From: Azorinus chamasolen
Lineage: Eukaryota > Mollusca > Bivalvia > Cardiida > Solecurtidae
Direction: 5' to 3'
Assembly: GCA_963576725.1 (NCBI GenBank)
Contig: OY755252.1
Location: forward strand, 24,930,655 to 24,994,654
Length of the DNA: 64,000 bases
In this document: piece by piece, positions 40,985 to 52,519 of the stretch
How positions within the stretch are numbered: the stretch's first letter is position 1
Layout: each line of letters begins with the position of its first letter
Made by a program: the position numbers and the translations under genes
Notes under the pieces: model-generated
The model's input: only the letters and a program-made list of their open reading frames with translations
The model's database searches: none
What the model was told of the DNA's origin: nothing

Positions 40985-41420
40985 AGTAATTCATGAAAAA
41001 AATTCTCAGGAGAATACAATCAAAAGAATATCAATCTCTTTTACCTTTCAATTTATCCTCGGATTTCTATTGTTTCAAATTTTAGAATTGTATTATTAAT
41101 TATATGTCTGATTTGATGGAATCTGTGGCTATTGATCCGTTGCCTGATGATTATGTGTTTTTGCTTGTTTGAAAACCGAGTAGACCCTGTGAAACAGAGT
41201 AGACCCTAATCTCAAAATATTCTCTGTTTCCTTCAAGGGTAGCATAAGTAAGGCTCTTTGCAACAATTTCTTAAAAAAACACCCAATACTTTTACAACTT
41301 CATTTTGAATGTATTGACAACTACTTATGATATATAAATCATAAATAAATATTTATCAGGGAATGAGCATATACATTCAAATATTCAATATGCAATACCA
41401 CATGTTTTCATGAAAGTGAG
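40985..41420. other. AT-rich stretch with a remnant MITE core
   Basis: At 41165-41250 'gaaaaccgagtagaccctgtgaaacagagtagaccctaatc...ttctctgtttcc' preserves fragments of the palindromic core. Otherwise no feature is visible. Confidence 0.4.
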
Positions 41421-42070
41421 GTTTTGAAAGCCTTACACATTTACCAAACATATCTTCCCAGTAGTGCTGTAGTTCTTTTGCATTTCATGCATATTTTAAT
41501 ACTGATTTACAATAACAGGCTTGAAAATTTCAGTAATTGTTTCTTCTACTTCACTTCATTTATTCCTTTCAAACATAATCATCTAAACGATAATATTCAG
41601 ACCAATGCTCCAACCCATTGCAGTATATTTACTCATCATCTCGACGGTCCATATTCACTAACAAAAAGACAAAACCATAAAGTATGTCGAATGAATTTAT
41701 TAGGTTTATTTAGGTTTCCAGTTCAAGCCACGCATGTCTGCTATTATACTGGAATCGCCAGTCCGGATTATACCTTCCATAGAATAACAGCTATTCACTT
41801 CAAATATCATATACAGATGTCTATCACATTGAACGCAAGTTCAATGCACATAGTTCGTAACCCTGTCTTCAGTATTTTTATAGTTATTGTCCTCTGTAAT
41901 TTTTCTCAAAATCCTGCTTGTCCAGATCATAACTTGCAAAGTATAAACGCTTTTTACTTCACTTACATATAGAGTTGAATACACAAGGTCTATAACTCTG
42001 TCTTCAGTGTTTTGGAATTATTGCCCCTTGTTATTTTTTGTCAAAATGGCTTCTTGTGTCTGAGACATAC
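41421..42070. repeat. Degenerate two-unit array
   Basis: Related blocks at about 41850-41975 and 41980-42070 share 'ctgtcttcagt.ttt', 'attgtcctctgtaatttt.tcaaaat' and 'agatcataacttgcaaagtata'. They resemble core units of array elements on the minus strand. The 182-codon frame across this region (41424-41972) has no domain and is probably spurious. Confidence 0.4.
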
Positions 42071-43265
42071 CTTCTAAATATTTGAAGGCACAACTACGAA
42101 ACTTTATTATGGATAGGAACTGATGAGAGGATCTGCTATTAAGCTATTGCCTCTTGTATTAATAATCTCCAGTGATAGCTCTAGTTCAAACAACCAACCC
42201 TTACTACATGTACCGCCCTATACTAAATTATCTTCAAACATACACTTTAATTTGGTAGACATTTAACAGCATTATCTTGAACATTATGTCAATATTGTAA
42301 TGCCGCTGAATATCTTTTTTAAAGATATTTCTTGTTCTATTTAGGCGTGATCAAGCTTATTATCGTACTAAATGAAATAAAGTTTATACAAAAATAGTTT
42401 TGTCATGTTTAAAATGTGGTGATCAGACGTCAAAGATTTTTATTAAAACATAACTATATTTTCAGACGTTATATACAGTAGAACCTGTTTTAAGCGTCCA
42501 TTTATTTATTGCTTAAGACGGGGATGCTATAGTTCCGTTAACATTTCTACAGCTTTCACACTTGATTAAAGCAATATTTCAACTTTTTAAAACATTCCAT
42601 TATTCGACAATGCATATGATAATAATCTTTGTTTATTGCTTCTTTTTGTGTTCATGTATGTCAGAAGTTATATATTATAAACAATATAAGTGTAACATCT
42701 ACCAAAGACGTATACATACACTACACTGTATGTATATATATCTGCATCTACCTGTATTGTAATATCTGTATTTTTATGTTTGTAGAAATCAGTTCATCTA
42801 TATGCTGGAAATGAATGGCCTGTGATGCGGAGGATTCCCACAATATTTGAAGCTGACCATACGTATAAATTATGTTAATGTAACCTTTCGCAAACCTAAC
42901 ATATCCATATGCATCTACTAAAATGTACACCAGAACTTCTCCTAAGGGAAAACACCCATTCAAACTTCAAATGCATGACAAATCCTCATGTTGTTTTATC
43001 AGGCTAATACTGAAATGCAGCAGAACCTCTCTGTAGTGACCATAATGGCATATAATGAATAAACAGGGGTACTTTCAGAAGTCGTGTATGCAGCAAAAAA
43101 CTAATTCTCGAATGAAGTCGAATCCCAGCACTGGCAATAGGAGTAGGTTTGAGATGAATTAGTGCATTATTTTATTTAATTAGATATAAGTTATTGAATT
43201 GTAAGAACATTACTTCATAGTTCATACTGTGCATATTGTTTAGTAAAATACTTTTTTATGAATTT
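42071..43265. other. No gene seen; isolated MITE-like end near 42476
   Basis: 'acagtagaacctgttttaagcgtcc' near 42476 and 'gcagcagaacctctctgtagtgacc' near 43017 look like lone MITE termini. The short frames at 42562-42814 have no recognisable content. Confidence 0.4.
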
Positions 43266-43271
43266 GGTTAT

Positions 43272-43512
43272 TTAACCCTTTACTCCATAAATAGGTCTTT
43301 CTATCCCTTGTAAACAGAATATACCAATATCAGAAACTCATGTAGGAGCCATCTGATCAGGGTGTTCTCTGTTTACGTATGGTTAATATTAATGCGGTGC
43401 TACAGTTTCTGCCCCATACAAACATTCATGTGTTAATGTGCCATTTTAAAACTTCTAAATATTCAACATAGCATTGTTTCTTACATGAATATTAATGGCA
43501 TAAAAGGTTGAT
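43272..43512. mobile_element. TTAA-type palindromic MITE
   Basis: The left end TTAACCCTTTACTCCATAAA (43272) is paired with a decayed right end 'ATGGCATAAAAGGTTGA' (to about 43512). The core has 'ctcatgtaggagccatctgatcagg' and 'ttctctgtttac'. It is the same subfamily as the MITE split by mariner at 14225-15818. Confidence 0.6.
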
Positions 43513-44600
43513 AGCTTTAATGTTCAGAGAAAGAAGACTGGAAAGTGAAGAAATCCAAGGACCTAGACTGGGGTCTACACGCAGTACTAAATGACCATGT
43601 CCTGCATTGTCAGTGTAAATTTGGTAGTATGCTTCTTGGCTTTGACCTTGAAGAATAATAGCATGTTTTTTTTAGATAATGTGAAACAACTAAACTGGTA
43701 TAATATGTAATAAATGAATATTCATTAAAGGCTTTGGGGTATTTGTCACATGTAATCTTAAACACAGTATAGCAGAACTTTCAATTGTTCTGACCCAATA
43801 ATAGGTCCATAATAAATAATGATTAAATAAAACAAGAAATGATATCTTACTGATATAAACTACTGATATAAACTATCCAATTAATTTGGTTAAAATATTG
43901 GCAGATACAAGTGTATATAATGGCTTCATTAATCGGTTTAAATTACTTTAAATTAATGCACACCTTTCCCGAAGAGTAATAATGTTAACCAATAGATTGT
44001 AGAGGTGTGTGTACATCTTAGTATTGAATGCAGAGTGCAGGTAGAGCAATTATTCATAAAACATATTGCAGCTAAGTCCAATAAATTTAAATAAAAGGTA
44101 GAAAGCACTTTTTAAAAAGAGTGTGCTTACAGGGTAGACTATCCAAACTATTGTGTTATTAGTCAAAGTAAAAAAATATAGCTGCTTATAATTTGTTTTG
44201 TTTTTGAACTAAATAAGTACAAGTACCCCACACAAAGCTCACTACCATGGCATCACTGGAACAGTTTTGATCCTGATCAAAAGGTGAATTATTCAGAAAC
44301 AAATCTAGATCTGGATCAAAGCTGTTTACACAATTTGATAACGATTTATGAACTAAGTTTGTCAATTAAAATCCAATAAAAGATGGAAAAAATCACTAAG
44401 GTTAGATCTAGATCGTATGCTGCAACAATAATAATTATATATTTTAATATTCTATCTCAATGAAAACACTTAAAATGCTAAAAATTAAATTCGAAATTTA
44501 AAACAATATAAAAACACGATATTGTTTAGAGTCAGATCATTGATAAGTAGATCAATGATTCAAAGTTTAATTATCGGATCCTGATCTACCTCACACCAGC
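43513..44600. other. AT-rich stretch, no gene
   Basis: A foldback-like pair 'gttttgatcctgatca...gatctggatcaaagctgtttac' at 44262-44335 resembles the 9006-9069 foldback. No other feature is visible. Confidence 0.4.
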
Positions 44601-44629
44601 ACGATTTGGCATACCCTTCATTTAAGCCG

Positions 44630-45180
44630 TCAGTGTTTTAGTGCGACCCCATTTGATAAAACGTAGTCGAGACCAACTGGTGAGCGTAAAAACCATAACT
44701 GGCAACCGGTTTTCTTTACTAAACGCACGGCGGGACCAGACGGTAAACCTATGAAACGATTTAAATTAATGTCGGGGATATAATCAGGTAAATCACCAGT
44801 GCGTGAATTCAAATCACCAGTCAAATAAACAATGGCTATATCACTATAGTCTCTAATATCTGCCGACAGGCACTCGAAATAGTCATAATTATAAAGTTGA
44901 GAATGAATGTGTCTGTACAAGTTTGAATCTTCCGGAGGAATATATGATAAACAGAAAAAAACACAGTTGTTTAAAGACTTAGATAGTTTAAACCACACTA
45001 TACCATTTTCATGCAGACGTACGAGTTCAAGGTACGGACTAAAACACCTGCGTAGGTATACAATCACATCGCCGCTATCACGCTTCGCTTTACCATTGTA
45101 CCGTGGGCTAGGGCAGCTATAACAAGCATAACCATCTATTGTGATGTTGATTAGTTTGGAATGCCAGGTTTCAACAAGTT
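44630..45180 (-). pseudogene. LINE endonuclease-domain fragment
   Basis: Reading the minus strand, ETWHSKLINITIDGYACYSC leads into GDVIVYLRRC and CVFFCLSYIPPEDSNLY, then LTGDLNSRTGDLPDYIPD and LDYVLSNGV. These are the usual blocks of the exonuclease-endonuclease-phosphatase (APE-type) endonuclease of CR1/jockey-like LINEs, where GDLNSRTG carries metal- and DNA-binding residues. The frame is open for about 180 codons, but the N-terminal metal-binding Glu region before ETW and the whole RT are missing. This is an isolated fragment. Confidence 0.75.
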
Positions 45181-45185
45181 TACAA

Positions 45186-46050
45186 GTTTAACAAGTTTTA
45201 TTTAGAAAGTGCACAAGTCCTGCACATTGCAGGCAACATCAGCTATAAACATGCTCATAAATCATAATGTTACAGTCACAGTGATCTAACAAGCAACTGG
45301 TATTATCAACAAGGAGTCACACATAAGTATCAAGTTTTTTAAGTTATTTAAAATACAATGAGAGACAATGTTTCAGAGGTAAAAAAAGCATTCCTTCCAT
45401 GTTTTAAATCAATTAAAAACTGTATGGTTTAGTAGTGTAACTGAAATTTAATCATTTTAACTCTATAAACTCGGAATAGGATTAATGTTTAATTCTAGCA
45501 GCAAAGTATACATTTTCCATTTTATTTGGACAAATAAATACGGTATACCGTTTTATCTATCGGAATCTCTAATTACAATACTACAAAGTACAGATAAAAG
45601 TAGGCTTGCACCCGGACAGCCGCTCCAGAGAAACGAAAATATAGAGTCAGCATTCAGGTAGCCATGAATTTCGACCAAACATAAGAACCTAATTATTTCG
45701 CAAAATGCATTCAAACAATTTTAAACTAGTAGGTACCCACACATATAGATCTAAGAGAAACAAAATGATGGTCGCCTAATGCAAAAATGAGCATTGACAC
45801 AAAGTATTATTGTATTGCTATTGTCAATAACAAGAAAATAAAAGCCACGAGCAGATAATCCTGGGCACCGTGCATCAACATGAGAAAAGAAATCGTTTGA
45901 ACATCAAGTGCACAATCAGCCACGGTCTGGTTGTAGCATGGTCATTTGATTTGTATTATATCCCGGAGCTTTTGGATCACGGTAATATTCATTTTTCAGC
46001 AAATCAGAGAAAAAGGAGGGGGAGAGCGAGAAGAACGAGAGAGGAGAGAA
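45186..46050. other. No gene seen
   Basis: AT-rich sequence. The 46.0-kb end is purine-rich and leads into a GA microsatellite. The frame at 45870-46115 is driven by the GA repeat. Confidence 0.45.
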
Positions 46051-46051
46051 G

Positions 46052-46053
<2 letters not shown>

Positions 46054-46090
<37 letters not shown>
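46054..46090 (+). repeat. (GA)n microsatellite
   Basis: About 16 GA dinucleotides run into a G-run, preceded by imperfect GAGA/GAAGAACGA repeats from 46015. Confidence 0.9.
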
Positions 46091-46635
46091 TCAGTATAAT
46101 GGTATTTACTGCTAATTTAACTATACAATAACGTTGCAAACAGTGCATATACAGATCAGAAGGCCCATGTAGGTGTCATCAAGTCAATGTTTACAGTGCC
46201 TGCTTTACAGGTTACTTCTCAAAAGTCACGTGAGCAAATAAATTGTCGTAGCAACACTCGGTTTGAGAGTTTGATATATTTCCCTTATACATATATGAAC
46301 TAATTCATTATGGTATATGCATGTAACAGCAATATTCGTATGTATGTACATAAACATATATGCGTATGACAAGTATCTATTGTTCTCAAAACTAGACAAC
46401 ATCTCATATCCACAGTAATTTCTGCAAATTATACAGAACTAAGTCTTTCCGTGCGCTGTAACAATTCACATGACCATGGCTTGTGACCAGGAAATGTCAC
46501 AGATGTTCAAACTTCAAACACATGTACAGGTAAACCAAGCTATATTGAGACGTGTTGTTATTTTGTTGTTTACATAACAGCACACAAATACTGGACCAGA
46601 CAACATAATATAACAAGTCGCCACATATTATGTAC

Positions 46636-46698
46636 TGGGCTTTTGTCTAATGGATATGTATCTGGTCGTGCAAATAGGGGGTCGTGGTTTCGAATCCC
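46636..46698 (+). repeat. tRNA-like SINE head (plus), first of a convergent pair
   Basis: Box A-like TTTGTCTAATGGATATG and box B GGTTTCGAATCCC have tRNA-like spacing. The anticodon arm does not form. It faces a minus-strand tRNA-like head about 55 bp downstream. Confidence 0.5.
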
Positions 46699-46754
46699 AA
46701 GCTATGCAGTTTCCTGTTTTTAAAAAATTAATTAATAAAACAAATATTGGCCAC

Positions 46755-46818
46755 TGGTCAGAATCGAACCCGAGACCCGCCGCATGTAAGCCCAGATGCA
46801 TATCCGTTGCACCAAGAC
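46755..46818 (-). repeat. tRNA-like SINE head (minus), second of a convergent pair
   Basis: The minus strand reads GTCTTGGTGCAACGGATATG (box A TGGTGCAACGG), with CGGGTTCGATTCTG (box B) about 45 nt downstream. The boxes are good, but the acceptor stem cannot be closed convincingly. A SINE or tRNA relic is more likely than a functional tRNA. Confidence 0.5.
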
Positions 46819-46998
46819 AATTATTTTGAAGGGTTGCGGCTTGCATAGTCTTTAAAAATAATGAAGCGCCATAGTCGCTTCATTTTGTTTACATAAGAGT
46901 AGGTCATGTTGTGTTCCAAAATGTCCGTTGAATGTGTAAATGAAATCGCCACGTGCTTAGCTTCATATACTACACACGCTATACAATATTAATAATGT

Positions 46999-47060
46999 CG
47001 CACTAGCCCAGTGGATTGTGTCGCTGACTCTTAGAAAAGAAGTCGTTGATTCGAATCCAG
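46999..47060 (+). repeat. tRNA-like SINE head (plus)
   Basis: Box A CTAGCCCAGTGGA (47003-47015) and box B GATTCGAATCC (47048-47058). No complete cloverleaf forms. It is convergent with the head at 47387-47452. Confidence 0.5.
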
Positions 47061-47386
47061 GTAAAACCTAATTCAAATTTAGGCAACACTGTTTTCGGAA
47101 TTATATATATTTTATTCTGAAATTGCTCTTTATTGTTCATTTGTAACCATCGTTTGCTTCCTTATTTTCAATTCTTTGCATAGAGCGCTTCCTAAGAACA
47201 GTTTGCGTGACGTGAACAGTAGATTGCCTTAAACACAGATGTTTGATTACATCACACATACGTTGTTAATATAGTTCCACTTTACAATATTCACACAAAA
47301 GATTTTGTCGTGGCCAGCTTGCGTCCACCTGCCCAAAAGAATTAAAACAAATCATATCTTAAAACAAATATATAAAACAACGACGA

Positions 47387-47452
47387 TGGGGATCGAACCT
47401 ACGGCGCTAATATCGGTACTGCTGTGATTAAACCACTGGGCTACCAACGCTT
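47387..47452 (-). repeat. tRNA-like SINE head (minus)
   Basis: The minus strand reads TTGGTAGCCCAGTGGTTTAA (box A), with GTAGGTTCGATCCCC (box B) about 35-40 nt further on. The T arm and acceptor do not pair well, so it is classed as a SINE head. Confidence 0.5.
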
Positions 47453-47479
47453 GTATTACATTGAAAAGCTTACAATGTA

Positions 47480-48040
47480 CTGGTGTCATTGTATAGTGGC
47501 GCATGTTATAAGTGTGTGTTCGGAAAGATAAAAACAGCTTACGGGAAAAGGCGGAATATTCATACAGTGTCAGGTCAATCCTTACCGACAATATCTGTAT
47601 GTCTGCATTGTTTACAACTATCAGCTGAGTGTACAGTACAGTTAATTGCCCTGGCTGCAGATACCGTCTCAAAATACTACTTATACATGTATTGCGGGAA
47701 GCGCCCAGGCTTGTGTTATGCATAAACCGAGCGTGACCTCAAACTTGAGAAAATAACTTGAATTTTGAGGACATATTTTACCATTGTTATAACGTCTTAT
47801 AATAATCAAGTTAAGCTGATATTTTCATCACAAATCTTTCCAAATCTTTCAGATCAACGACTACTAAAAATTACTACAGATGACAAAGAATAAAATTGAT
47901 CTGCTTTATGTACTAAATAGAACAACCAACAAATACAAATAGTTTTGAAACAAATACATATACTTCAACCGTTTTATTGAACATGAAAACAATTTTAAAA
48001 GTATTTTAAGACTTTTGTAGCCTTTAGCACTCTTCTGGGA
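47480..48040. other. No gene seen
   Basis: Short frames on both strands over 47352-47725 have no recognised motif and overlap the SINE head. The rest is AT-rich. Confidence 0.4.
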
Positions 48041-48044
48041 AACT

Positions 48045-48150
48045 AATGGAAGTAACCAATCCGGTTAACCGGTTACGGATCTTGTAACCGGTTAATCGTC
48101 ATTTCGTAATCAGCAACGGTTAACCGGGTAATCGTTTCAGCACTACTTGT
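48045..48150 (-). mobile_element. Terminal region of a hAT-type element with CCGGTTAACCGG repeats
   Basis: Several copies of CCGGTTAACCGG or halves of it (GTAACCGGTTAATCG, CGGTTAACCGGGTAATCG) end in 'TTTCAGCACTACTTG'. On the minus strand this begins AGTGCTGAAACGATTACCCG, resembling the terminus of a hAT transposon group. The other end is not visible, so it is a fragment. Confidence 0.4.
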
Positions 48151-48578
48151 CCCATAAAGATTTATTACTTCCTTGATAGATATGTCAATGTATTAATGCC
48201 AGTGCATTACATGTAAATTTATTTATTTTCATTGCGGACCTTGATTTGTTTTTGATATTTTTTAATGCAAAGTTAGCTCTCTCCACAGAACTGGATGTAG
48301 ATCTTACTGAAGTAAATAACAGCATGTGCAAGATGGTGTATATGTTTGGATACATAAGCCGACAAATATTTTGATACGTTTGAATCGCAAAATTCGACTT
48401 GAATAACGGAGTGAGAGACTAAACTATGTACCGAGTGGGAAATTATCCATACATGTGATGATGTGAACTGTTCGTATGGCGCGCAGAAAAAAATACTTTT
48501 ACATTATTGTAGAAAGATACACAAATGAAAGGGCACAACCTACTTTACTTTGCGAATTTAGGGGGCCATACACCCCCC

Positions 48579-48581
48579 CCC

Positions 48582-48640
<59 letters not shown>
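48579..48640 (+). repeat. (AC)n microsatellite
   Basis: A C-run (48571-48580) is followed by about 30 AC dinucleotides. The open frames across it are artefacts of the repeat. Confidence 0.95.
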
Positions 48641-48642
<2 letters not shown>

Positions 48643-49535
48643 ATTGAATCCGCCTATAACTCCAATAATCCGAAGCATTTCCTTATCAATCAACGTGACC
48701 GAACGGCCATTAACAAGACCGAATCGGCATTGATAAGCTTCCAGATCAGCTATGTTTATCTGCAGCTCTGAAACCGGTATGCGTGTATAAAATCTAGAAA
48801 TGATATAATTATATAAATATAAAGATATAATTACATTACTTTACAGTATAAGAGGGCTGTCCTGGAAGTTCGCGGACTTTCGCTATAACTTGATACGAAG
48901 GATGCAAATATTAAATTAAACCACATCATGAAAGACTTGGAAGTTTTAGCTAAAAATAGTTAAGTATGAAAAACGTACAGTAAATAATAATAGTATACAT
49001 GAAATAAAAAAAACATCACTGACTGTCACTCGGAGAACGTCGTCGTTTTTTACGACGTTACTCGACGTCGGACTCCTTCATACATAGGTCAAGTCAAGAC
49101 AACGATTAACCTTCTCGATGTAGTCCCCACGTGTTGCAACTCATTTACGGTGTCTGTAAATTCATTTCATAAAAATGTTATTATACCATTTGTTATCAAG
49201 TCCTGCTACAACTTTATGTGCGCATAACTGAAGTTCATTTGCTGATTGAAAGTGTTACTCGCGCAACATTTTCTTCACATCGGGACAAACAGCAAAATCC
49301 ATAAGTGCCAGGTCAGGACTGTAGGATGGATTGTCTAACAGTTCGAACACTAGAAGATCAATTTCAAGCAATGTAGATCTCGTTCTATGTGCCGGAGCAT
49401 TATCTTGGTGTAATATGACTTGATCAGGGTCTACGTTTCAACAGTAGTGATTATTCAAAGAAAGTGTCTCCCTCCATATCATAACGCCGTAGGAGCGTCG
49501 TAGGGCATTCAGCTCGGCGTTGCTTCTCTTCTTCC

Positions 49536-50035
49536 TTAACCCTTCGCTAGGAAGAATCTAGTATAGCGGACCCCGGAAATAACGAATCATAACAAAGCAC
49601 AGCGCGAGCCTTTTTGAGCCAATAATGTTGCTAAATGCGACGCCATTTTGTTTCATTGCTCACTGCGGCGACTCTTGTACAATAACTGGCGGTTATAATT
49701 CTTTGAAGAAACGGATTTCAAGCAGGGTAATGTTTCATCATATCATTTCTTTAAGTCGCTTTGATTTTCTGTATGGGCAACAGTTAATGAAGCAGGGGGT
49801 TCGGGGGCGATAGCCCCCGACAGAACAGCAACTGCCATTTGCAAATATGCTGACGTCATTGGTTACGTCATCGTATGTTTACCGCAACTAACATAATTGT
49901 ATTATATTTTGCGGTAAAAAATTGGGGTCCGCTATACTAGATGTGTTCCGTGCAGGCTCCTGTGGGAGCTGTCTCATCTGGGTCTTCACTATTTACAGGT
50001 AGGTATATTGACGTGAATAGCAAGCGAAGGGTTAA
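49536..50035. mobile_element. TTAA-flanked MITE inside the mariner transposase, itself interrupted
   Basis: TTAA at 49536-49539 and 50032-50035; ends CCCTTCGCT and AGCGAAGGG. Its right half is the inverse of the left half of the MITE at 55261-55510. The interior has been opened by a TA-flanked element (49561-49937), leaving only the outer parts and one hairpin arm (GCTCCTGTGGGAGCTGTCTC). Confidence 0.85.
49561..49937. mobile_element. TA-flanked 377-bp element with GTATAGCGGACCCC TIRs
   Basis: GTATAGCGGACCCC (49561-49574) is exactly inverted at 49924-49937. TA flanks both sides (49559-49560 and 49938-49939), and the mirror symmetry extends a few bases further. A TA target suggests a Tc1/mariner-type non-autonomous element. 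The 62-codon frame inside has no recognised content. Confidence 0.75.
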
Positions 50036-50480
50036 GCAAGCGAGGTACCCAATGTGCGCTAACTTTGGATATTTCGAAGGTTGTAGTTGATATTTGATGA
50101 GCAGCATTACGTGAAATGTCAAGTATTTCATCTATTTCTCTTACTGTCATGCGTCTATCCGTGTCTATCAGCTCTTTCACTCTACCTTGTTAACAGTAGT
50201 TACTATTGATGGGCGACCCAATATTTCATCATCATTAGTTGACTTTGTTTCCGCTTCTAAACCGTTCATGTCATTTTTAAACAAAGGTCTTGCTACACTT
50301 TGGTAATGTGTTAGATGGTATAATCATTCTGAATGTCTCCGCCGGTGATTTTCCAAGTCCTACACAAAACTTCACAACATTCCGTAATTCGACGTCGTCT
50401 GTCAACGTCATCGTTTTAAGACTTTTTATGAATCGCTCTACAGTTTGTGATATAAAAAATAAAGGAGTGCGCACAGAGAC

Positions 50481-51065
50481 ATTTAATTTAAAGGATATGA
50501 CGTCATTATTATGTACTAATGTTGTGCTGTTGGCGGTGATTTTGCTGTAGCAGAAACTGTGTAACGGATCATAATAATTTTACTCGAGACCAAGTTTTAC
50601 AAACATTTGCATATTTTTAACGTGCGCCGCTTGTACCACTGGCTGTTACTATGGCGGCGGCTACATGTATCTATAACAAGCAATGATATATATAGATCTG
50701 CTTAGAACTGTGTTTTGTTGGGATGATAGATTGTGTTTGGATGATAGGTGGCATTTTAGTTAAAAAAAAAAGAAAAACAGGTCAGAATATGGCCTGGTCA
50801 GAATATGGCCTGTGTGTGCCCTCTAGTAATGATGCCCAGAAGGCACACATAGGCTATATTTTAAACTCTTAATAAAGTGTAGAAAAGCCCTATGTGCTTA
50901 TAGCGTTAGCTTGGTGTTGCATGTTTTGTAATTTAGTTAGAAACCTTTTTAGGATTTGTATCTGCTATTTGATTTTGAATACGGACTCCGACCTATTTAA
51001 AGTAAAAATGAATGTATGGAACTGGAAAATATGTGTTTCCAATAGGCCCAACCGATCTTGCTCGT
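50481..51065. other. No gene seen; 16-bp direct duplication at about 50782-50813
   Basis: GTCAGAATATGGCCTG occurs twice in tandem. The rest is AT-rich without array or frame. Confidence 0.5.
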
Positions 51066-51275
51066 GTTAAGATAGTGTCTGAAATGGCTACTATGTTCTA
51101 CCTCTCACATTTCATTATAGCTATTTTGTCTGTGACAATGCAATAGATATTGAAAATTGGAATAAACACACAGAACAGGGAAAGGGTTTATAATTCGTAT
51201 TGCAATTCGTATGTATGATTCGTATGTATAATTCGTATGTGTAATTCGTATGTGTAGTTCGTATGTGTAATTCAG
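51066..51275. repeat. MITE right half followed by a 13-bp tandem repeat
   Basis: 51070-51192 matches the right half of the palindromic MITE ('gtctgaaatggctact.tgttctacc...gaacagggaaagggttta'). It is followed by about six copies of ATTCGTATGTGTA and variants (51191-51273). The minus-strand frame over this region is driven by the repeat. Confidence 0.65.
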
Positions 51276-52440
51276 GGTTCTGTATGAAGAGGTGTGTGAG
51301 CCTCTTTAGGGTATGTTTTAAGCTCGTTTGGTAGTCAATATTCAAGTAATGTAATTGTAGTTAGGAAATATGACGACAACTTTACCGCAAATAGGACGCC
51401 TCCTAAACCCCAAGACGAGCAAGGATGCATGCATACTCACTAGCTTCGATGCTATTGTTGACGCCTTAACTTGTTCCACTATCTTGCGATAAGGTATGAA
51501 TACTAAAATGTTCAAATTGAGAAAGACAGCATACACTCAGTAAGAAAAGAACCCATGTTTTTACGAGTTGCATCTTTACCTTCTACAGCGAAAAACACTT
51601 GTTCATGAATTTGCAAACTAAGAAGACCTAGATCAGGGATTGCTTTATTTGCTTATGGAATGATATTGATCATTGAGTCATTGAGATGTGAGTAATTAGA
51701 TCACTCGGCCTAAATGCCTCGTGACTCCACATCTCAACTCCAAACTGTGATCTAATGTGCGATAATGCACAGCTACACATTTGTTATTTCTATATTATAT
51801 ATTTTAATACTTAGGACCATATTATTATATATTTTGCCGTACGTTGGCATCCAGACGAGACGCCTAGTAGGTCGACGTGTTGTCGATATTAAAATTGTCT
51901 GACATTGCAGTCTGAAACAATAGAAGCAGATGATTACAACTGGCACGAATACTACCGAGTATTGAAAAGATTAAATCGTACAGATGTATGAATCCCGTTT
52001 TAATTAAACAATTTACAAAACACCACCAAACGACTTTGAAACACTTACATAGTCGCATTATTTCTATGTATGGTGATGAGGTTGAAACATATCCCATTTG
52101 GTTTCTTGTTTATATTCACTTAACTACAAGCGAAGGGACATAACTTGCAACAAATAGGACCTTAACAACTGCAATTCCAAACAGTATGCGTCCTGAACAC
52201 GTGTCGATAATGTTGGCATCAGTTATGAACGAAAAATCTAGACAGGTCTGTGTCTGTATATATGTATGCGTCCGCCCGCGTCTGTCTTGGTCTGTCTGCG
52301 TCTGTCTGTCTCTCTGTCTATCTATCTGTCAACCTATTTAACTTTCCCACAGTATGGGTGTGTCTCTCAACGTTATGTCTCTTTAATCTATCTCTGCCTA
52401 CTTCTCTGTGTATGTCATACCGTCTCGCGTGTCGCTCTTC
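51276..52440. other. No gene seen
   Basis: The frames at 51342-51536 and 51864-52097 (minus) show no domain or splice context. A fragment near 51605-51670 resembles a decayed MITE core. Confidence 0.4.
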
Positions 52441-52441
52441 T

Positions 52442-52444
<3 letters not shown>

Positions 52445-52496
<52 letters not shown>

Positions 52497-52517
52497 ATCT
52501 CTCTCTCTCTCTCTCTC
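52445..52517 (+). repeat. (TC)n microsatellite
   Basis: About 35 CT dinucleotides with a few interruptions. Ser/Leu-rich frames across it are artefacts. Confidence 0.95.
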
Positions 52518-52519
52518 AA

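Larger units (their letters stand above)
49085..50474 (-). pseudogene. Mariner-like transposase pseudogene, split by a MITE
   Basis: The 5' part (50474-50280) has VELRNVVKFCVGLGKSPAET. After frameshifts, RVKELIDTDRRMTVREIDEI and HWVPRLL follow (50180-50040). The frame continues on the far side of the MITE (below 49536) as KEEEKQRRAECP, and further on VLHQDNAPAH (second catalytic Asp) and NPSYSPDLALMDFAV (third Asp region). The C-terminal GDYIEKV follows two stops. The MITE sits exactly at a TTAA; with one TTAA and the MITE removed, HWVPRLL reads directly into KEEEK in frame. Several stops and frameshifts make it inactive. Confidence 0.85.
48851..50480 (-). mobile_element. Second mariner-like transposon, decayed and interrupted
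   Basis: The left end AGAGGGCTGTCCTGGAAGTT follows TATA at 48847-48850 and looks like a mariner TIR. No matching right TIR was found past 50480. Transposase remnants lie on both sides of a MITE insertion (49536-50035). Confidence 0.7.

Noticed and set aside
41424..41972. 182-codon plus-strand frame as a gene
   Set aside because: It lies in a degenerate repeat array, is rich in residues expected from AT-rich DNA, and has no domain.
46636..47452. Functional tRNA genes
   Set aside because: Box A and B are present, but acceptor and anticodon stems do not close in any of the four, nor in the head at 36119-36185. They fit SINE heads.
48499..48733. Cys/Val- or His/Thr-repeat proteins across the AC microsatellite
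   Set aside because: They are translations of a dinucleotide repeat on both strands.
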